Origin: Bryobacteraceae bacterium
GTDB taxonomy: Bacteria > Acidobacteriota > Terriglobia > Bryobacterales > Bryobacteraceae
Length of the DNA stretch: 14,776 nt
Reading direction: 5' to 3'
Assembly (NCBI GenBank): GCA_030039005.1
Contig: JASHQT010000518.1
Span: 1 to 14,776 of the forward strand
The notes beneath the pieces were generated by a model. It made no database searches, was not told where the DNA came from, and saw only the letters and a list, made by a program, of their open reading frames with translations. The position numbers and the translations under genes were made by a program. The number at the start of each line of letters is the position of its first letter. The first letter of the stretch is position 1. This document shows, one piece after another, positions 1-6,557 of the stretch.

Positions 1-701
1 ACCGCACCAAGGCCATCGAGTTGAACCCGCAGCTTCCGGAGGCTTGGTACGCGCGCGGCAGCGCCTATTATCTGCTGGGCGATTATGCGAAGGCGCAATC
101 CGATCTCGCGCAGGCGATGCATTTGCGGCCGGACTATAAGGAAGCGGCCGATGTATTCGCGAAAGCGCAGCAGCGCATTGAGGAACAGCGCGCCGGACTG
201 AGTCAAGCAGTGAAGCAGGCCGAGACCGGGAATGCGGCCCCCCAGGCTGCACCTCCCGCCACGGTCGCCAGCAACACGCAACCGGCGCTTCCCGCTCCGC
301 CGAAGCCTGTTGCGCCCCCCGATCCGACGCCCGCTCCCGCACCGGTGACGAAGCCGGTGGTGCAAGTCCCCGCGCCCGCACCGGTTAAGCCAGAGAAACC
401 CGCCGGCACGGCCCAGGAACACGAGGCGCGCGGGCGCGCACTGATTCAATCTGGAAAATTCACCGAGGCGGTCGCGGAGTTAAGCCAGTCGATCCAGCTT
501 GACTCGAAGTCCGCTCACGCCTACAACGCGCGTGGGTACGCTTATCTACGCCAGCGCGATTTCGACCACGCTCTCGCCGATCTCAACGCTGCGATTGGCC
601 TGCAGCCCAACTACGCCAATGCCTATCTGAACCGCGCCGCGACGCGCAAGGCTCTGGGAGACGCAGCGGGAGCGGCGGCCGATCTCAAGGCCGCGCGATA
701 A
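1..701 (+). CDS. TPR-repeat protein, 5' end missing
   Basis: The reading frame is open from the window edge (first full codon at base 3, CGC), and TPR sequence is already under way there (RTKAIELNPQ), so the true start lies upstream. The internal TTG at 21 is not a likely start. About 232 residues are visible. They comprise a TPR pair (AIELNPQ...WYARGSAYYLLGDYAKA...LRPDYKEA), a linker of about 60 residues very rich in Pro, Ala and Val, and then two to three further TPRs (EARGRALIQSGKFTEAV, AYNARGYAYLRQRDFDHAL, AYLNRAATRKALGDAAGAA). TPRs are helical protein-protein interaction scaffolds. The Pro/Ala linker suggests two separate TPR modules joined by an extended tether, as in periplasmic or cell-envelope proteins. 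No catalytic domain is visible, so the partner and role are unknown. It ends with TAA at 699-701 and converges on larE. Confidence 0.9.
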   Translation, partial: RTKAIELNPQLPEAWYARGSAYYLLGDYAKAQSDLAQAMHLRPDYKEAADVFAKAQQRIEEQRAGLSQAVKQAETGNAAPQAAPPATVASNTQPALPAPPKPVAPPDPTPAPAPVTKPVVQVPAPAPVKPEKPAGTAQEHEARGRALIQSGKFTEAVAELSQSIQLDSKSAHAYNARGYAYLRQRDFDHALADLNAAIGLQPNYANAYLNRAATRKALGDAAGAAADLKAAR

Positions 702-771
702 ACGCCGTGTTGCTTGCTCGGACGCGTGCGCCAATGGCAGCACGCTCCACTCGTCACGATGGCGCGGGAGA

Positions 772-794
772 ATCCTCCGCGTTCCGTGGAGGAT
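772..794. terminator. Hairpin between convergent TPR gene and larE
   Basis: ATCCTCCGCG (772-781) pairs with CGTGGAGGAT (785-794) across a TTC loop, giving a 10-bp stem with one G.U pair. It lies in the 166-bp gap between the stop of the TPR gene and the stop of larE, where a bidirectional terminator would be expected. There is no T-tract on either side, so intrinsic termination is only a possibility. The rest of the gap (702-867) shows nothing else I recognise. Confidence 0.35.
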
Positions 795-867
795 GGGCGC
801 GCTCAATGCGCGTGGCCTTGCGCCGGCCCGTGCGGTGCGGCAGCACCCACTCCCACACGGCCGTGGC

Positions 868-1722
868 TCAATCGGTCAGCGCGGCGTTTAAAGACCCCTG
901 GCGGTAGCCTTCCAGATCGATCGTCACGTAATGGAAGCCCAGCGGCTTGAAGATGGCGACGAATCGTTGGGCCATTTCGGAATTGAGGGCGCTCGCGAGT
1001 TCATCCTTCGCGATTTCGATGCGGACCAGTTTGCCGTGGAACCGCACGCGGAACTGGCGGAAGCCGAGCTGGCGCAGGGCTTCTTCGCCGCGTTCGACGG
1101 TCTTGACGTTTTCTAGGGTCACAGGAGTTCCGTAAGGGATGCGCGAGCTGAGGCACGCCGCCGCCGGGCGATCCCATGTGGAGAGACCGCTCAGGCGCGA
1201 AAGCTCGCGGATTTCGGCCTTGGTCAGCCCGGCGTCCACCAGCGGCGCTTCGGCCTGATGGAGTTTCGCCGCGCGCTGGCCGGGACGGTAATCGCCCAGG
1301 TCGTCGACGTTCACGCCGTAGGCGATATGCTCGATGCCACGCTCGCGCGCCATCGCCTCCAGGCGCGTGAAGAGCTCGTCCTTGCAATGGAAGCAGCGGT
1401 TGGCGTCGTTGCGCAGGTAATCCGGATTATCGAATTCGCGCGTCTCGATATATTCGTGGCGGAAGCCGCACTCGCGCGCGAATGCCGCGGCGTCACGTTT
1501 GTGCGATTCGGGGATGGAAGCGGAGTCGGCGGTGACCGCCAGCGCGCTATCGCCCAGCACGCGATGCGCGGCCCATGCCAGATAAGCCGAATCGGCGCCG
1601 CCCGAATACGCGACGATCAAGCGCCGTGTCGCCTTCAGAATCGAGAACAGCCGCTCTTGTTTGGCCTTCAAAATTCCCAAGTCGGGTTTGGGCGCGGCTG
1701 CCAGTTTGACCAGACCCGCCAT
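868..1722 (-). CDS. larE: ATP-dependent sacrificial sulfur transferase LarE
   Basis: This is a 284-residue PP-loop ATP pyrophosphatase of the LarE family. LarE activates the carboxylates of the nicotinic-acid-derived precursor by adenylylation and inserts sulfur during synthesis of the nickel-pincer nucleotide cofactor of lactate racemase-type enzymes. The PP-loop is YSGGADSAY (S40-G-G-A-D-S45). The family Cys lies in AACLSSRIPYG (C190), and a CxxC (C110, C113) sits in NRCFHCKDELF. The frame stays open upstream to 2109, but that part is antisense to the CYTH gene and is not LarE-like. ATG at 1722 (MAGLVKLAA) gives the usual family length of about 270-285. No strong Shine-Dalgarno is visible. 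No larB or larC is in the window, so this copy is an orphan here. It diverges from the CYTH gene across about 154 bp. Confidence 0.9.
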   Translation of the reverse strand: MAGLVKLAAAPKPDLGILKAKQERLFSILKATRRLIVAYSGGADSAYLAWAAHRVLGDSALAVTADSASIPESHKRDAAAFARECGFRHEYIETREFDNPDYLRNDANRCFHCKDELFTRLEAMARERGIEHIAYGVNVDDLGDYRPGQRAAKLHQAEAPLVDAGLTKAEIRELSRLSGLSTWDRPAAACLSSRIPYGTPVTLENVKTVERGEEALRQLGFRQFRVRFHGKLVRIEIAKDELASALNSEMAQRFVAIFKPLGFHYVTIDLEGYRQGSLNAALTD

Positions 1723-1876
1723 ACCATCCAGTATAACGGCCCCCGACAACCGCGCCGCATCGCTAAGGTTCCACAAGCCCACGGCTCTAAAACAATTCCG
1801 GGGCGCAATGACACTTGTGAGAACAGCCCGGTTCTGGTTTGATAGAGAACTGGGAATTGCTTCAGAGTTAAAATCC

Positions 1877-2473
1877 GTGAAGTTCGAAATTGAAATCAAA
1901 CTGCGATTGAATGGTAACCTGAATGAAATCCGGAGTTCATTGCGTGAACTTGGCTTCCGCGTGTCGAAGAGCCGGGTGCACGAGTCGAACGTGTTGCTCG
2001 ATACGCCCAACGGGTCGCTGCGCAGCCACGGCAAGCTGATTCGCGTCCGCCGCGTGGGGGCGCGCAGCGTGCTCACGTACAAAGGACCATCGGAGCTGGG
2101 CAAATACAAGAAGCGCCACGAAATCGAAGTGCCGCTGCCCGATGCCTTCGGCGTGGAGCGGATTTTGAACGAAATCGGCTACCGCCCCATCTTTCGCTAC
2201 GAAAAGTTCCGCACCGAATACAGCAAGCCACCCGGCGCAGGCAAAGTCCTGCTGGATGAAACGCCCATCGGCAACTATCTGGAGATCGAGGGCAGCCCGA
2301 GTTGGATCGATCGCACCGCGCGCCTGCTCGGGTTCTCTACCTCGGACTACATCACGCGCAGCTACGGCTACCTGTATCTGGCCTGGTGCCGCGAGCGCCG
2401 GACCCCAGCCGCCGACATGTTATTCAGCGCGAAAGAGATGAAGCAGCTTCGCAAGAACGGCGCGCATGGCTGA
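1877..2473 (+). CDS. CYTH-domain protein, class IV adenylate cyclase (CyaB)-like
   Basis: This 198-residue protein starts at GTG 1877 (VKFEIEIKL) and carries the CYTH signature ExExK at once (E4, E6, K8). The other charged strands of the triphosphate tunnel follow: KLIRVRR (53-59), LTYKG (67-70), KRHEIEV (79-85), FRYEKFRTEY (106-115), LLDETPIGNYLEIEG (125-139). CYTH proteins bind triphosphate or polyphosphate groups with a divalent metal. Known members are CyaB adenylate cyclases, thiamine triphosphatases and inorganic triphosphatases. The layout looks most like the CyaB-type branch, but sequence alone does not fix the substrate. The frame is open back to 1661, but that part is antisense to larE. 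An AT-rich TAAAAT (1869-1874) lies just before the start and no Shine-Dalgarno is visible. The stop overlaps the next start by 8 bp, which implies co-translation with the thioesterase. Confidence 0.85.
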   Translation: MKFEIEIKLRLNGNLNEIRSSLRELGFRVSKSRVHESNVLLDTPNGSLRSHGKLIRVRRVGARSVLTYKGPSELGKYKKRHEIEVPLPDAFGVERILNEIGYRPIFRYEKFRTEYSKPPGAGKVLLDETPIGNYLEIEGSPSWIDRTARLLGFSTSDYITRSYGYLYLAWCRERRTPAADMLFSAKEMKQLRKNGAHG

Positions 2474-2954
2474 TGGGCTCGCGGATTCTCCCGCCCGTTC
2501 GAGCGCGAGTTCACCCGCGAGTTCAATGGAAACGCGCTTTCGCGTCCGCTACGCCGAAACCGACCAGATGGGCGTGGTCTATTACGCCAATTACCTGATC
2601 TGGATGGAGCTGGGCCGTGCCGAGTATTGCCGCGCGGCCGGCATACGCTATCGCGACATGGAAGTGGACGACGGAGTTCTATTGGCCGTGGTGGAAGCGC
2701 ACTGCCGTTACCTGAGCCCGGCACGCTACGACGAAGAGATCGCGGTGAAAACGCGGATCGCAAAAGCGAACCAGCGCATGGTGGAGTTCGAGTACGAGAT
2801 CTTCGAGGTTTCAAGCGGCCGCCGGCTCGCTTCCGGCTCGACCAAACACATGTTCCTGGGTGCGGATCTGCGGCCGGTGAAGTTGCCCGCGAAGTACCAG
2901 CCGCTGTTCGGAATTACTTCTGATCCTGTTTCTGGTCCGCCCCCTCAAACTTGA
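2466..2954 (+). CDS. YbgC/4-hydroxybenzoyl-CoA thioesterase-like hot-dog acyl-CoA thioesterase
   Basis: This 162-residue single hot-dog-fold protein carries the 4HBT/YbgC active-site segment YAETDQMGVVYYANYL. The family catalytic Asp is D33, followed by the G-V-V-Y-Y-A-N-Y helix start. Such enzymes hydrolyse acyl-CoA thioesters in the cytoplasm. The ATG at 2466 overlaps the CYTH stop (ATGGCTGA), indicating translational coupling. The first 20 residues are Ser/Ala-rich and are encoded partly by a 10-bp direct repeat (2504-2513 and 2516-2525). A second ATG at 2526 (METRFRVRYAETD) would give a core of 142 residues, closer to the family length of about 135, and is a real alternative start. The last 41 bp run antisense into the 3' end of the secreted-protein gene, so the C-terminal tail after LPAKYQPLF is probably not part of the fold. 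Confidence 0.88.
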   Translation: MADGLADSPARSSASSPASSMETRFRVRYAETDQMGVVYYANYLIWMELGRAEYCRAAGIRYRDMEVDDGVLLAVVEAHCRYLSPARYDEEIAVKTRIAKANQRMVEFEYEIFEVSSGRRLASGSTKHMFLGADLRPVKLPAKYQPLFGITSDPVSGPPPQT

Positions 2955-4299
2955 TGGTGGACTCACCCTCGAACTTGTGATAGTTGCGAAACTCGATCAC
3001 GTTGCGTTGGCATTCGTTCGAATTGCGCCAGCAGCTAAGAGCCTCCGCGTGAACCGGCAGCAGGAACCGGTCCGCGGATCCCAGGTTGACGGTATCGTAA
3101 TCCACCGCGGTCTCCACGCTGATCTCCGGGAACTCCTGGGGAATTTCCTTGGCCTGCATCTCGATGCGCAGCACTTCCGCCGTCTTGTTGTCGATCCACA
3201 CGGAGCCCTTGTACTGCGGAAGGACGTATTGCCCCGGCACCCAGATCTTCCAGTTGGAGCGTACGCGCTGCACCTTGAAATCGAAAATCGACGCGGAGCG
3301 ATGCTCGATGGTGTCGCCCTGGATGTACTTGAACTCGGTGGCCGACTGCGGCGCGAACAGATTGGCCAGAATGGTCCCGAACTCGCCCGTTGACCAGGCG
3401 CCGGAATCCTCGGGAGCTTTCTTGGTGGGTCTGCCATTGATTTGCAGATTGCGGTAGCTTTCCTGGTGGTCGTCGTAGACCAGCTCGGCGGAAACGATAT
3501 CCACGGCGTTCCAGCTTGGCTGGCGCGTTTCACTCACGTAGCGCGTGGTCTGCTCTTCGCAGACATAGTTCGGCAGGGTATCGAGGAACGTGGCGGCGGC
3601 ATTGCGCGCCTGTTCGATCAAGACCATGTGCGGATTGCCATAGGCTACCGGCGGTTTCTGCTGGGAGGCCCGGTTGCGGACTGGGGATGCATCCGCCGCT
3701 GACGAATCGTCAGGCACCGTCGCCGACGCTTGCTGCACCGGCTTGCCGCGTTTCAGCACCGGCGGCCCGGAGTCGCCGGGATCGGGCGCCGGGTCGGGAC
3801 GCTCCAGGATCGTCGGCGGCGGTCCGGTTCTCTGCTCTGGCTGCTCGCCCGGCAGGGGGGCGATCGCGTCGGCTTCGTTAATCTGCTCGGCGATTTTCTG
3901 GTTCGGCGTCATGCTTACCAGGTGGAACATTCCGTCCGAGTCCATGTTGGCCGTGACATCCAGACCGTCGCCCACGCGAAAATTAGCAGGCTTCGGCGCG
4001 GCATCCGAGAATTGAATGATCAAGAAGCGCGTGTCTTCGGCCTCCAGCTCGAACGAATCGGTGTCCACCTTGCGCACCACGCCGCTCGCCACTTCGGTGG
4101 TCCCGGATTGCGGCTGCTGCTGGCGCGTGGTTTTATTTCTACCCGATCCGCGGCCGGGAAATCCAACCCCGCCTCCCGGATAGCCGCCACCGGGATACGT
4201 GCCCGGTGGGGATTGGCCGAATTGGGCGAAAAGTGGAACGGCGGTCAAGCCGAATGTAGCGCCGTATATAGCAGCGGCGAGCAGAAACGCGGGCTTCAT
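2914..4299 (-). CDS. Secreted protein of unknown function, acidobacterial-type family
   Basis: This 461-residue protein starts at ATG 4299 behind a strong AGGAGG (4304-4309). An N-terminal signal peptide (about 1-25, ending LFAQ) is followed by a Gly/Pro-rich stretch (30-52). A small beta domain at about 67-130 (ASGVVRKVDTDSFELEAED...VGDGLDVTA) resembles DUF5666-type OB-like modules. A disordered Pro-rich linker runs from about 143 to 220. The C-terminal domain (about 222-452) contains FLDTLPNYVCEEQTTRY, STGEFGTILANLF, VWIDNKTAEVLRIE, Cys423/Cys430 and NVIEFRNYHKFEGESTI. From memory, this C-terminal pattern recurs many times in Solibacter-like genomes. The VWID..T strand recalls LolA/RseB-type concave sheets, so a periplasmic lipid- or lipoprotein-binding role is possible but unproven. 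Cys247, Cys423 and Cys430 could form disulfides. Its 3' end overlaps the thioesterase by 41 bp. Confidence 0.85.
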   Translation of the reverse strand: MKPAFLLAAAIYGATFGLTAVPLFAQFGQSPPGTYPGGGYPGGGVGFPGRGSGRNKTTRQQQPQSGTTEVASGVVRKVDTDSFELEAEDTRFLIIQFSDAAPKPANFRVGDGLDVTANMDSDGMFHLVSMTPNQKIAEQINEADAIAPLPGEQPEQRTGPPPTILERPDPAPDPGDSGPPVLKRGKPVQQASATVPDDSSAADASPVRNRASQQKPPVAYGNPHMVLIEQARNAAATFLDTLPNYVCEEQTTRYVSETRQPSWNAVDIVSAELVYDDHQESYRNLQINGRPTKKAPEDSGAWSTGEFGTILANLFAPQSATEFKYIQGDTIEHRSASIFDFKVQRVRSNWKIWVPGQYVLPQYKGSVWIDNKTAEVLRIEMQAKEIPQEFPEISVETAVDYDTVNLGSADRFLLPVHAEALSCWRNSNECQRNVIEFRNYHKFEGESTIKFEGADQKQDQK

Positions 4300-4303
4300 G
4301 CGT

Positions 4304-4309
4304 CCTCCT
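4304..4309 (-). promoter_or_regulatory. Strong ribosome binding site of the secreted-protein gene
   Basis: AGGAGG read on the minus strand lies 4 bases before the ATG at 4297-4299. It is the strongest Shine-Dalgarno in the window and fixes this start. Confidence 0.7.
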
Positions 4310-4391
4310 GGTTACCGGAGTTCATCGATTTCCGGAGAAGTTCCTCTATAGACGAAATACCACGACCGATAGGTACAGTGGGAAACCGGTG

Positions 4392-4407
4392 TTGGAGCAG
4401 GCTCCAA
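4392..4407. promoter_or_regulatory. Perfect 16-bp palindrome, candidate operator
   Basis: TTGGAGCAGGCTCCAA has 7-bp arms separated by 2 bp. It lies 55 bp upstream of the DoxX-like gene and 92 bp upstream of the divergent secreted-protein gene, in a 163-bp non-coding gap. The size and symmetry suit a dimeric repressor site or a short hairpin. No T-tract follows it, and no regulator gene is adjacent. Confidence 0.35.
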
Positions 4408-4462
4408 AAGCAGGGGAACAACGGCCAAGCCACTGGTGTCTAAGCGGTAATAGAGGCCGCCC

Positions 4463-4900
4463 ATGGAACCGAGGACTTCACAACCAGCGGAAAGTCACAA
4501 GACCCGCCCATCCCGGTTGATCGGAAACATACTCGCCTGGATACTGACCATTTTCTTGCTGATCGCGTTCGTGTCCGCCGGTGGCGCCAAGCTGATCAAT
4601 AGTCCGGCCATGGTGCGAGAGTTCGCTCAGATCGGGCTGGGCCAATGGTTTCGGTATTTCACCGGCATTCTCGAAGTCAGCGGCGCAATCGGATTGCTGA
4701 TCCCCGGCTACCGTTTTTGGGCCGCGCTTCAGATTGCCGCGGTCATGGTTGGAGCAACCCTTGCCAACCTGACCGTTCTGCACTTGCCAGCCCTGGCACC
4801 CGTTACAGCTGTTCTCCTGTCGCTAGCTCTTGCCTTGGCGTGGCTCCGGCGCCCGCTGTTCGGGCGAAAGCAAGAGCTCGCCCCGCAGATGCCCGTCTAA
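4463..4900 (+). CDS. DoxX-like integral membrane protein
   Basis: This 145-residue protein has four predicted membrane helices (about 20-40, 63-80, 84-106, 110-128). It shows the DoxX-like pattern of a first helix ending in SAGGAKL followed by a short amphipathic segment and GILEVSGAIGLLIPGYRFWAA. DoxX-type proteins are small inner-membrane proteins, some linked to thiol or quinone redox systems; the role of most is unknown. The start at ATG 4463 is supported by AGAGG at 4452-4456 with 6-base spacing. The N-terminal 18 residues are polar and the C-terminal tail is basic, which suggests both ends face the cytoplasm. It stands alone, converging on the acyl-CoA synthetase with only 13 bp between the stops, and may be controlled through the upstream palindrome. 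Confidence 0.82.
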   Translation: MEPRTSQPAESHKTRPSRLIGNILAWILTIFLLIAFVSAGGAKLINSPAMVREFAQIGLGQWFRYFTGILEVSGAIGLLIPGYRFWAALQIAAVMVGATLANLTVLHLPALAPVTAVLLSLALALAWLRRPLFGRKQELAPQMPV

Positions 4901-4913
4901 GCGAAACTATCGT

Positions 4914-6506
4914 CTATCCCTGCACCCGCTTCTCCTTGCCCCCCCAAAACTGCTCTCTCAAGATGAGCTTCCGGATCTTGCCGGTGCCGGTCTTGGGCAG
5001 GGCTTCTTCACGGAAGCTGATAATTTTTGGCAGCTTGAATTTGCCCAGCCGCGCGCGCAGGAATTCGAGCAATTCATCCGCTGTGAGCGTGGAGCCCGGT
5101 TTCCGCACGACAATGGCGGCCGGGACTTCGCCCCAAGCTTCATCGGGCGCGGACACGACGGCACACTCGAAGACCTCCGGGTGCGCGAAGATAGCCTTCT
5201 CCACTTCAATGGACGAGATGTTCTCGCCGCCGCTGATGATGATCTCCTTCTTGCGGTCCACGATGTGGATGAAGCTCTCGTCGTCCCACACGGCCATGTC
5301 GCCGGTGTGAAACCAGTGGCCCGTCATCACCGCGGCGGTAGCCTCCGGTTCGCGGTAGTAACCCTCCATGACGTGATCGCCGCACGTGACGATTTCCCCA
5401 ATGGTCTGCATGTCGCGCGGCACGTCGTGCATCTCCGCATCCACCACGCGCACTTGCATCCCGATCACCGGCCAACCCGCCATTGCGCGGCGGCGATAGC
5501 GCTCGGCGTCGGAGGAGTAGGTGAGCCCGGGCTTCGAGCCGGAGAAAGTCAGCAGCGGAGCGGTCTCGGTGAGGCCGTAGCCTGAGTATACGTCGCAATG
5601 GAAGGCCTTTTCCATGCGTTCGATCAGCTCGGGCGACGATGCCGCACCGCCCACGCAGATGTTGCGCAGGCTTGAAACATCCGCGGAGGCGAGCTCGGGA
5701 CAATTCAGCAGCGCATTGGCCATGGTGGGCACCACCGCCATGTCGGTGGCGCGATGCGCTTGGATCAGTTTGAAAACGGTCACGGGCTCGAAGCGCCGCA
5801 CCATGATCTGTTTGGTCCCGAGCAGCGTGGAGGCCTGCGGCCGGCCCCAGCCGTTGGCATGGAACAACGGAATCGTGTGCAGATCGACGATGGTTTCCGG
5901 TTCACGATATATGGCCGCCACGGCTAAGGCATGCAGGTACAGTGTCCGGTGCGCCAGCATCACGCCCTTCGGCGCGCCGGTGCTGCCGCTGGTATAGAAC
6001 AGCTCGGCGATGGAATTTTCGTCGATCTCAAAGACGTCGGTGCGCCCGGTTTTTCCCTGAGCCAGCAACTCTTCATAGGTCAAGTCGGCGTGACTCGAAG
6101 ACCCCTCCTCCAGCGCGACGAATCGCTCCACACCCGGGCACACAGGTTTGAGCTGTTCCACCAGGGGCGCGAAATCGTTTTCGAACAGCAACATCCGCGC
6201 GCCGGAATGATTCAGGATGTTCTTGAGCTCCAGCGGTGACAGCCGCACGTTCAGCGGCATCACGATGGCTCGCGCCAGCACTACGCCGTAGTAGCCTTCG
6301 AGCAACTGGTGGGTGTTGAAGCTGAGATACGCGACGCGGTCGCCCGGCTGGATGCCCAGTTTCCCGAGCGCGGACGCCAGTTGCTCGCATCGCTCGCCGA
6401 ACTCGGCGTAAGTGAACTGCCGGTCGAGGGAAACAATTCCGATTTTGTCGGGAAACACATCCACGGCGCGGTGGAGACACCGGATCGGCGTCAGCGGGAC
6501 AAACAT
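4914..6506 (-). CDS. Acyl-CoA synthetase (AMP-forming), fatty-acid--CoA ligase type
   Basis: This complete 530-residue ANL-superfamily adenylate-forming enzyme first makes an acyl-AMP from a carboxylic acid and ATP, then the CoA thioester. The motifs occur in order: the phosphate-binding loop YTSGSTGAPKGVMLAHR (171-187), the A5 motif GYGLTETAP (309-317), the A7 motif TGD (401-403), the hinge DRKKEIIISGGENIS (417-431) and the A10 motif LPKTGTGKIRK with the catalytic Lys at K510. The length and ISGGENISSIEVE hinge fit the medium/long-chain fatty acyl-CoA ligases of the AlkK/FadD-like group, but the chain length accepted cannot be read from the motifs. ATG 6506 gives a normal N-terminus. No Shine-Dalgarno is seen, and a TACAAT/TAGAAT pair lies at 6514-6524 on the same strand. 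It diverges from nfo across 51 bp and faces the DoxX-like gene. Confidence 0.92.
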   Translation of the reverse strand: MFVPLTPIRCLHRAVDVFPDKIGIVSLDRQFTYAEFGERCEQLASALGKLGIQPGDRVAYLSFNTHQLLEGYYGVVLARAIVMPLNVRLSPLELKNILNHSGARMLLFENDFAPLVEQLKPVCPGVERFVALEEGSSSHADLTYEELLAQGKTGRTDVFEIDENSIAELFYTSGSTGAPKGVMLAHRTLYLHALAVAAIYREPETIVDLHTIPLFHANGWGRPQASTLLGTKQIMVRRFEPVTVFKLIQAHRATDMAVVPTMANALLNCPELASADVSSLRNICVGGAASSPELIERMEKAFHCDVYSGYGLTETAPLLTFSGSKPGLTYSSDAERYRRRAMAGWPVIGMQVRVVDAEMHDVPRDMQTIGEIVTCGDHVMEGYYREPEATAAVMTGHWFHTGDMAVWDDESFIHIVDRKKEIIISGGENISSIEVEKAIFAHPEVFECAVVSAPDEAWGEVPAAIVVRKPGSTLTADELLEFLRARLGKFKLPKIISFREEALPKTGTGKIRKLILREQFWGGKEKRVQG

Positions 6507-6513
6507 GGCTGAA

Positions 6514-6524
6514 ATTGTATTCTA
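6514..6524 (-). promoter_or_regulatory. Candidate -10 element(s) for the acyl-CoA synthetase gene
   Basis: TACAAT (6514-6519) and the abutting TAGAAT (6519-6524) on the minus strand are the only AT-rich hexamers in the 51-bp gap between this gene and nfo. If TACAAT is used, the transcript would start almost at the ATG and be nearly leaderless, which fits the missing Shine-Dalgarno. I find no good -35 partner, so this is weak. Confidence 0.25.
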
Positions 6525-6557
6525 CCTGCCGCGCGGGCCTGCTACCATCGGATTTCC

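Noticed and set aside
702..867. Possible RNA gene in the gap after the TPR gene
   Set aside because: Only one hairpin is visible, with no tRNA-like cloverleaf or recognisable conserved RNA core.
1723..2109. Upstream extension of the larE frame by 129 codons
   Set aside because: The extension is the complement of the CYTH gene, is not LarE-like, and the family length is reached from ATG 1722.
3730..4443. 237-codon plus-strand frame opposite the secreted protein
   Set aside because: The minus-strand gene has a signal peptide and the strongest ribosome binding site in the window; the plus frame has neither.
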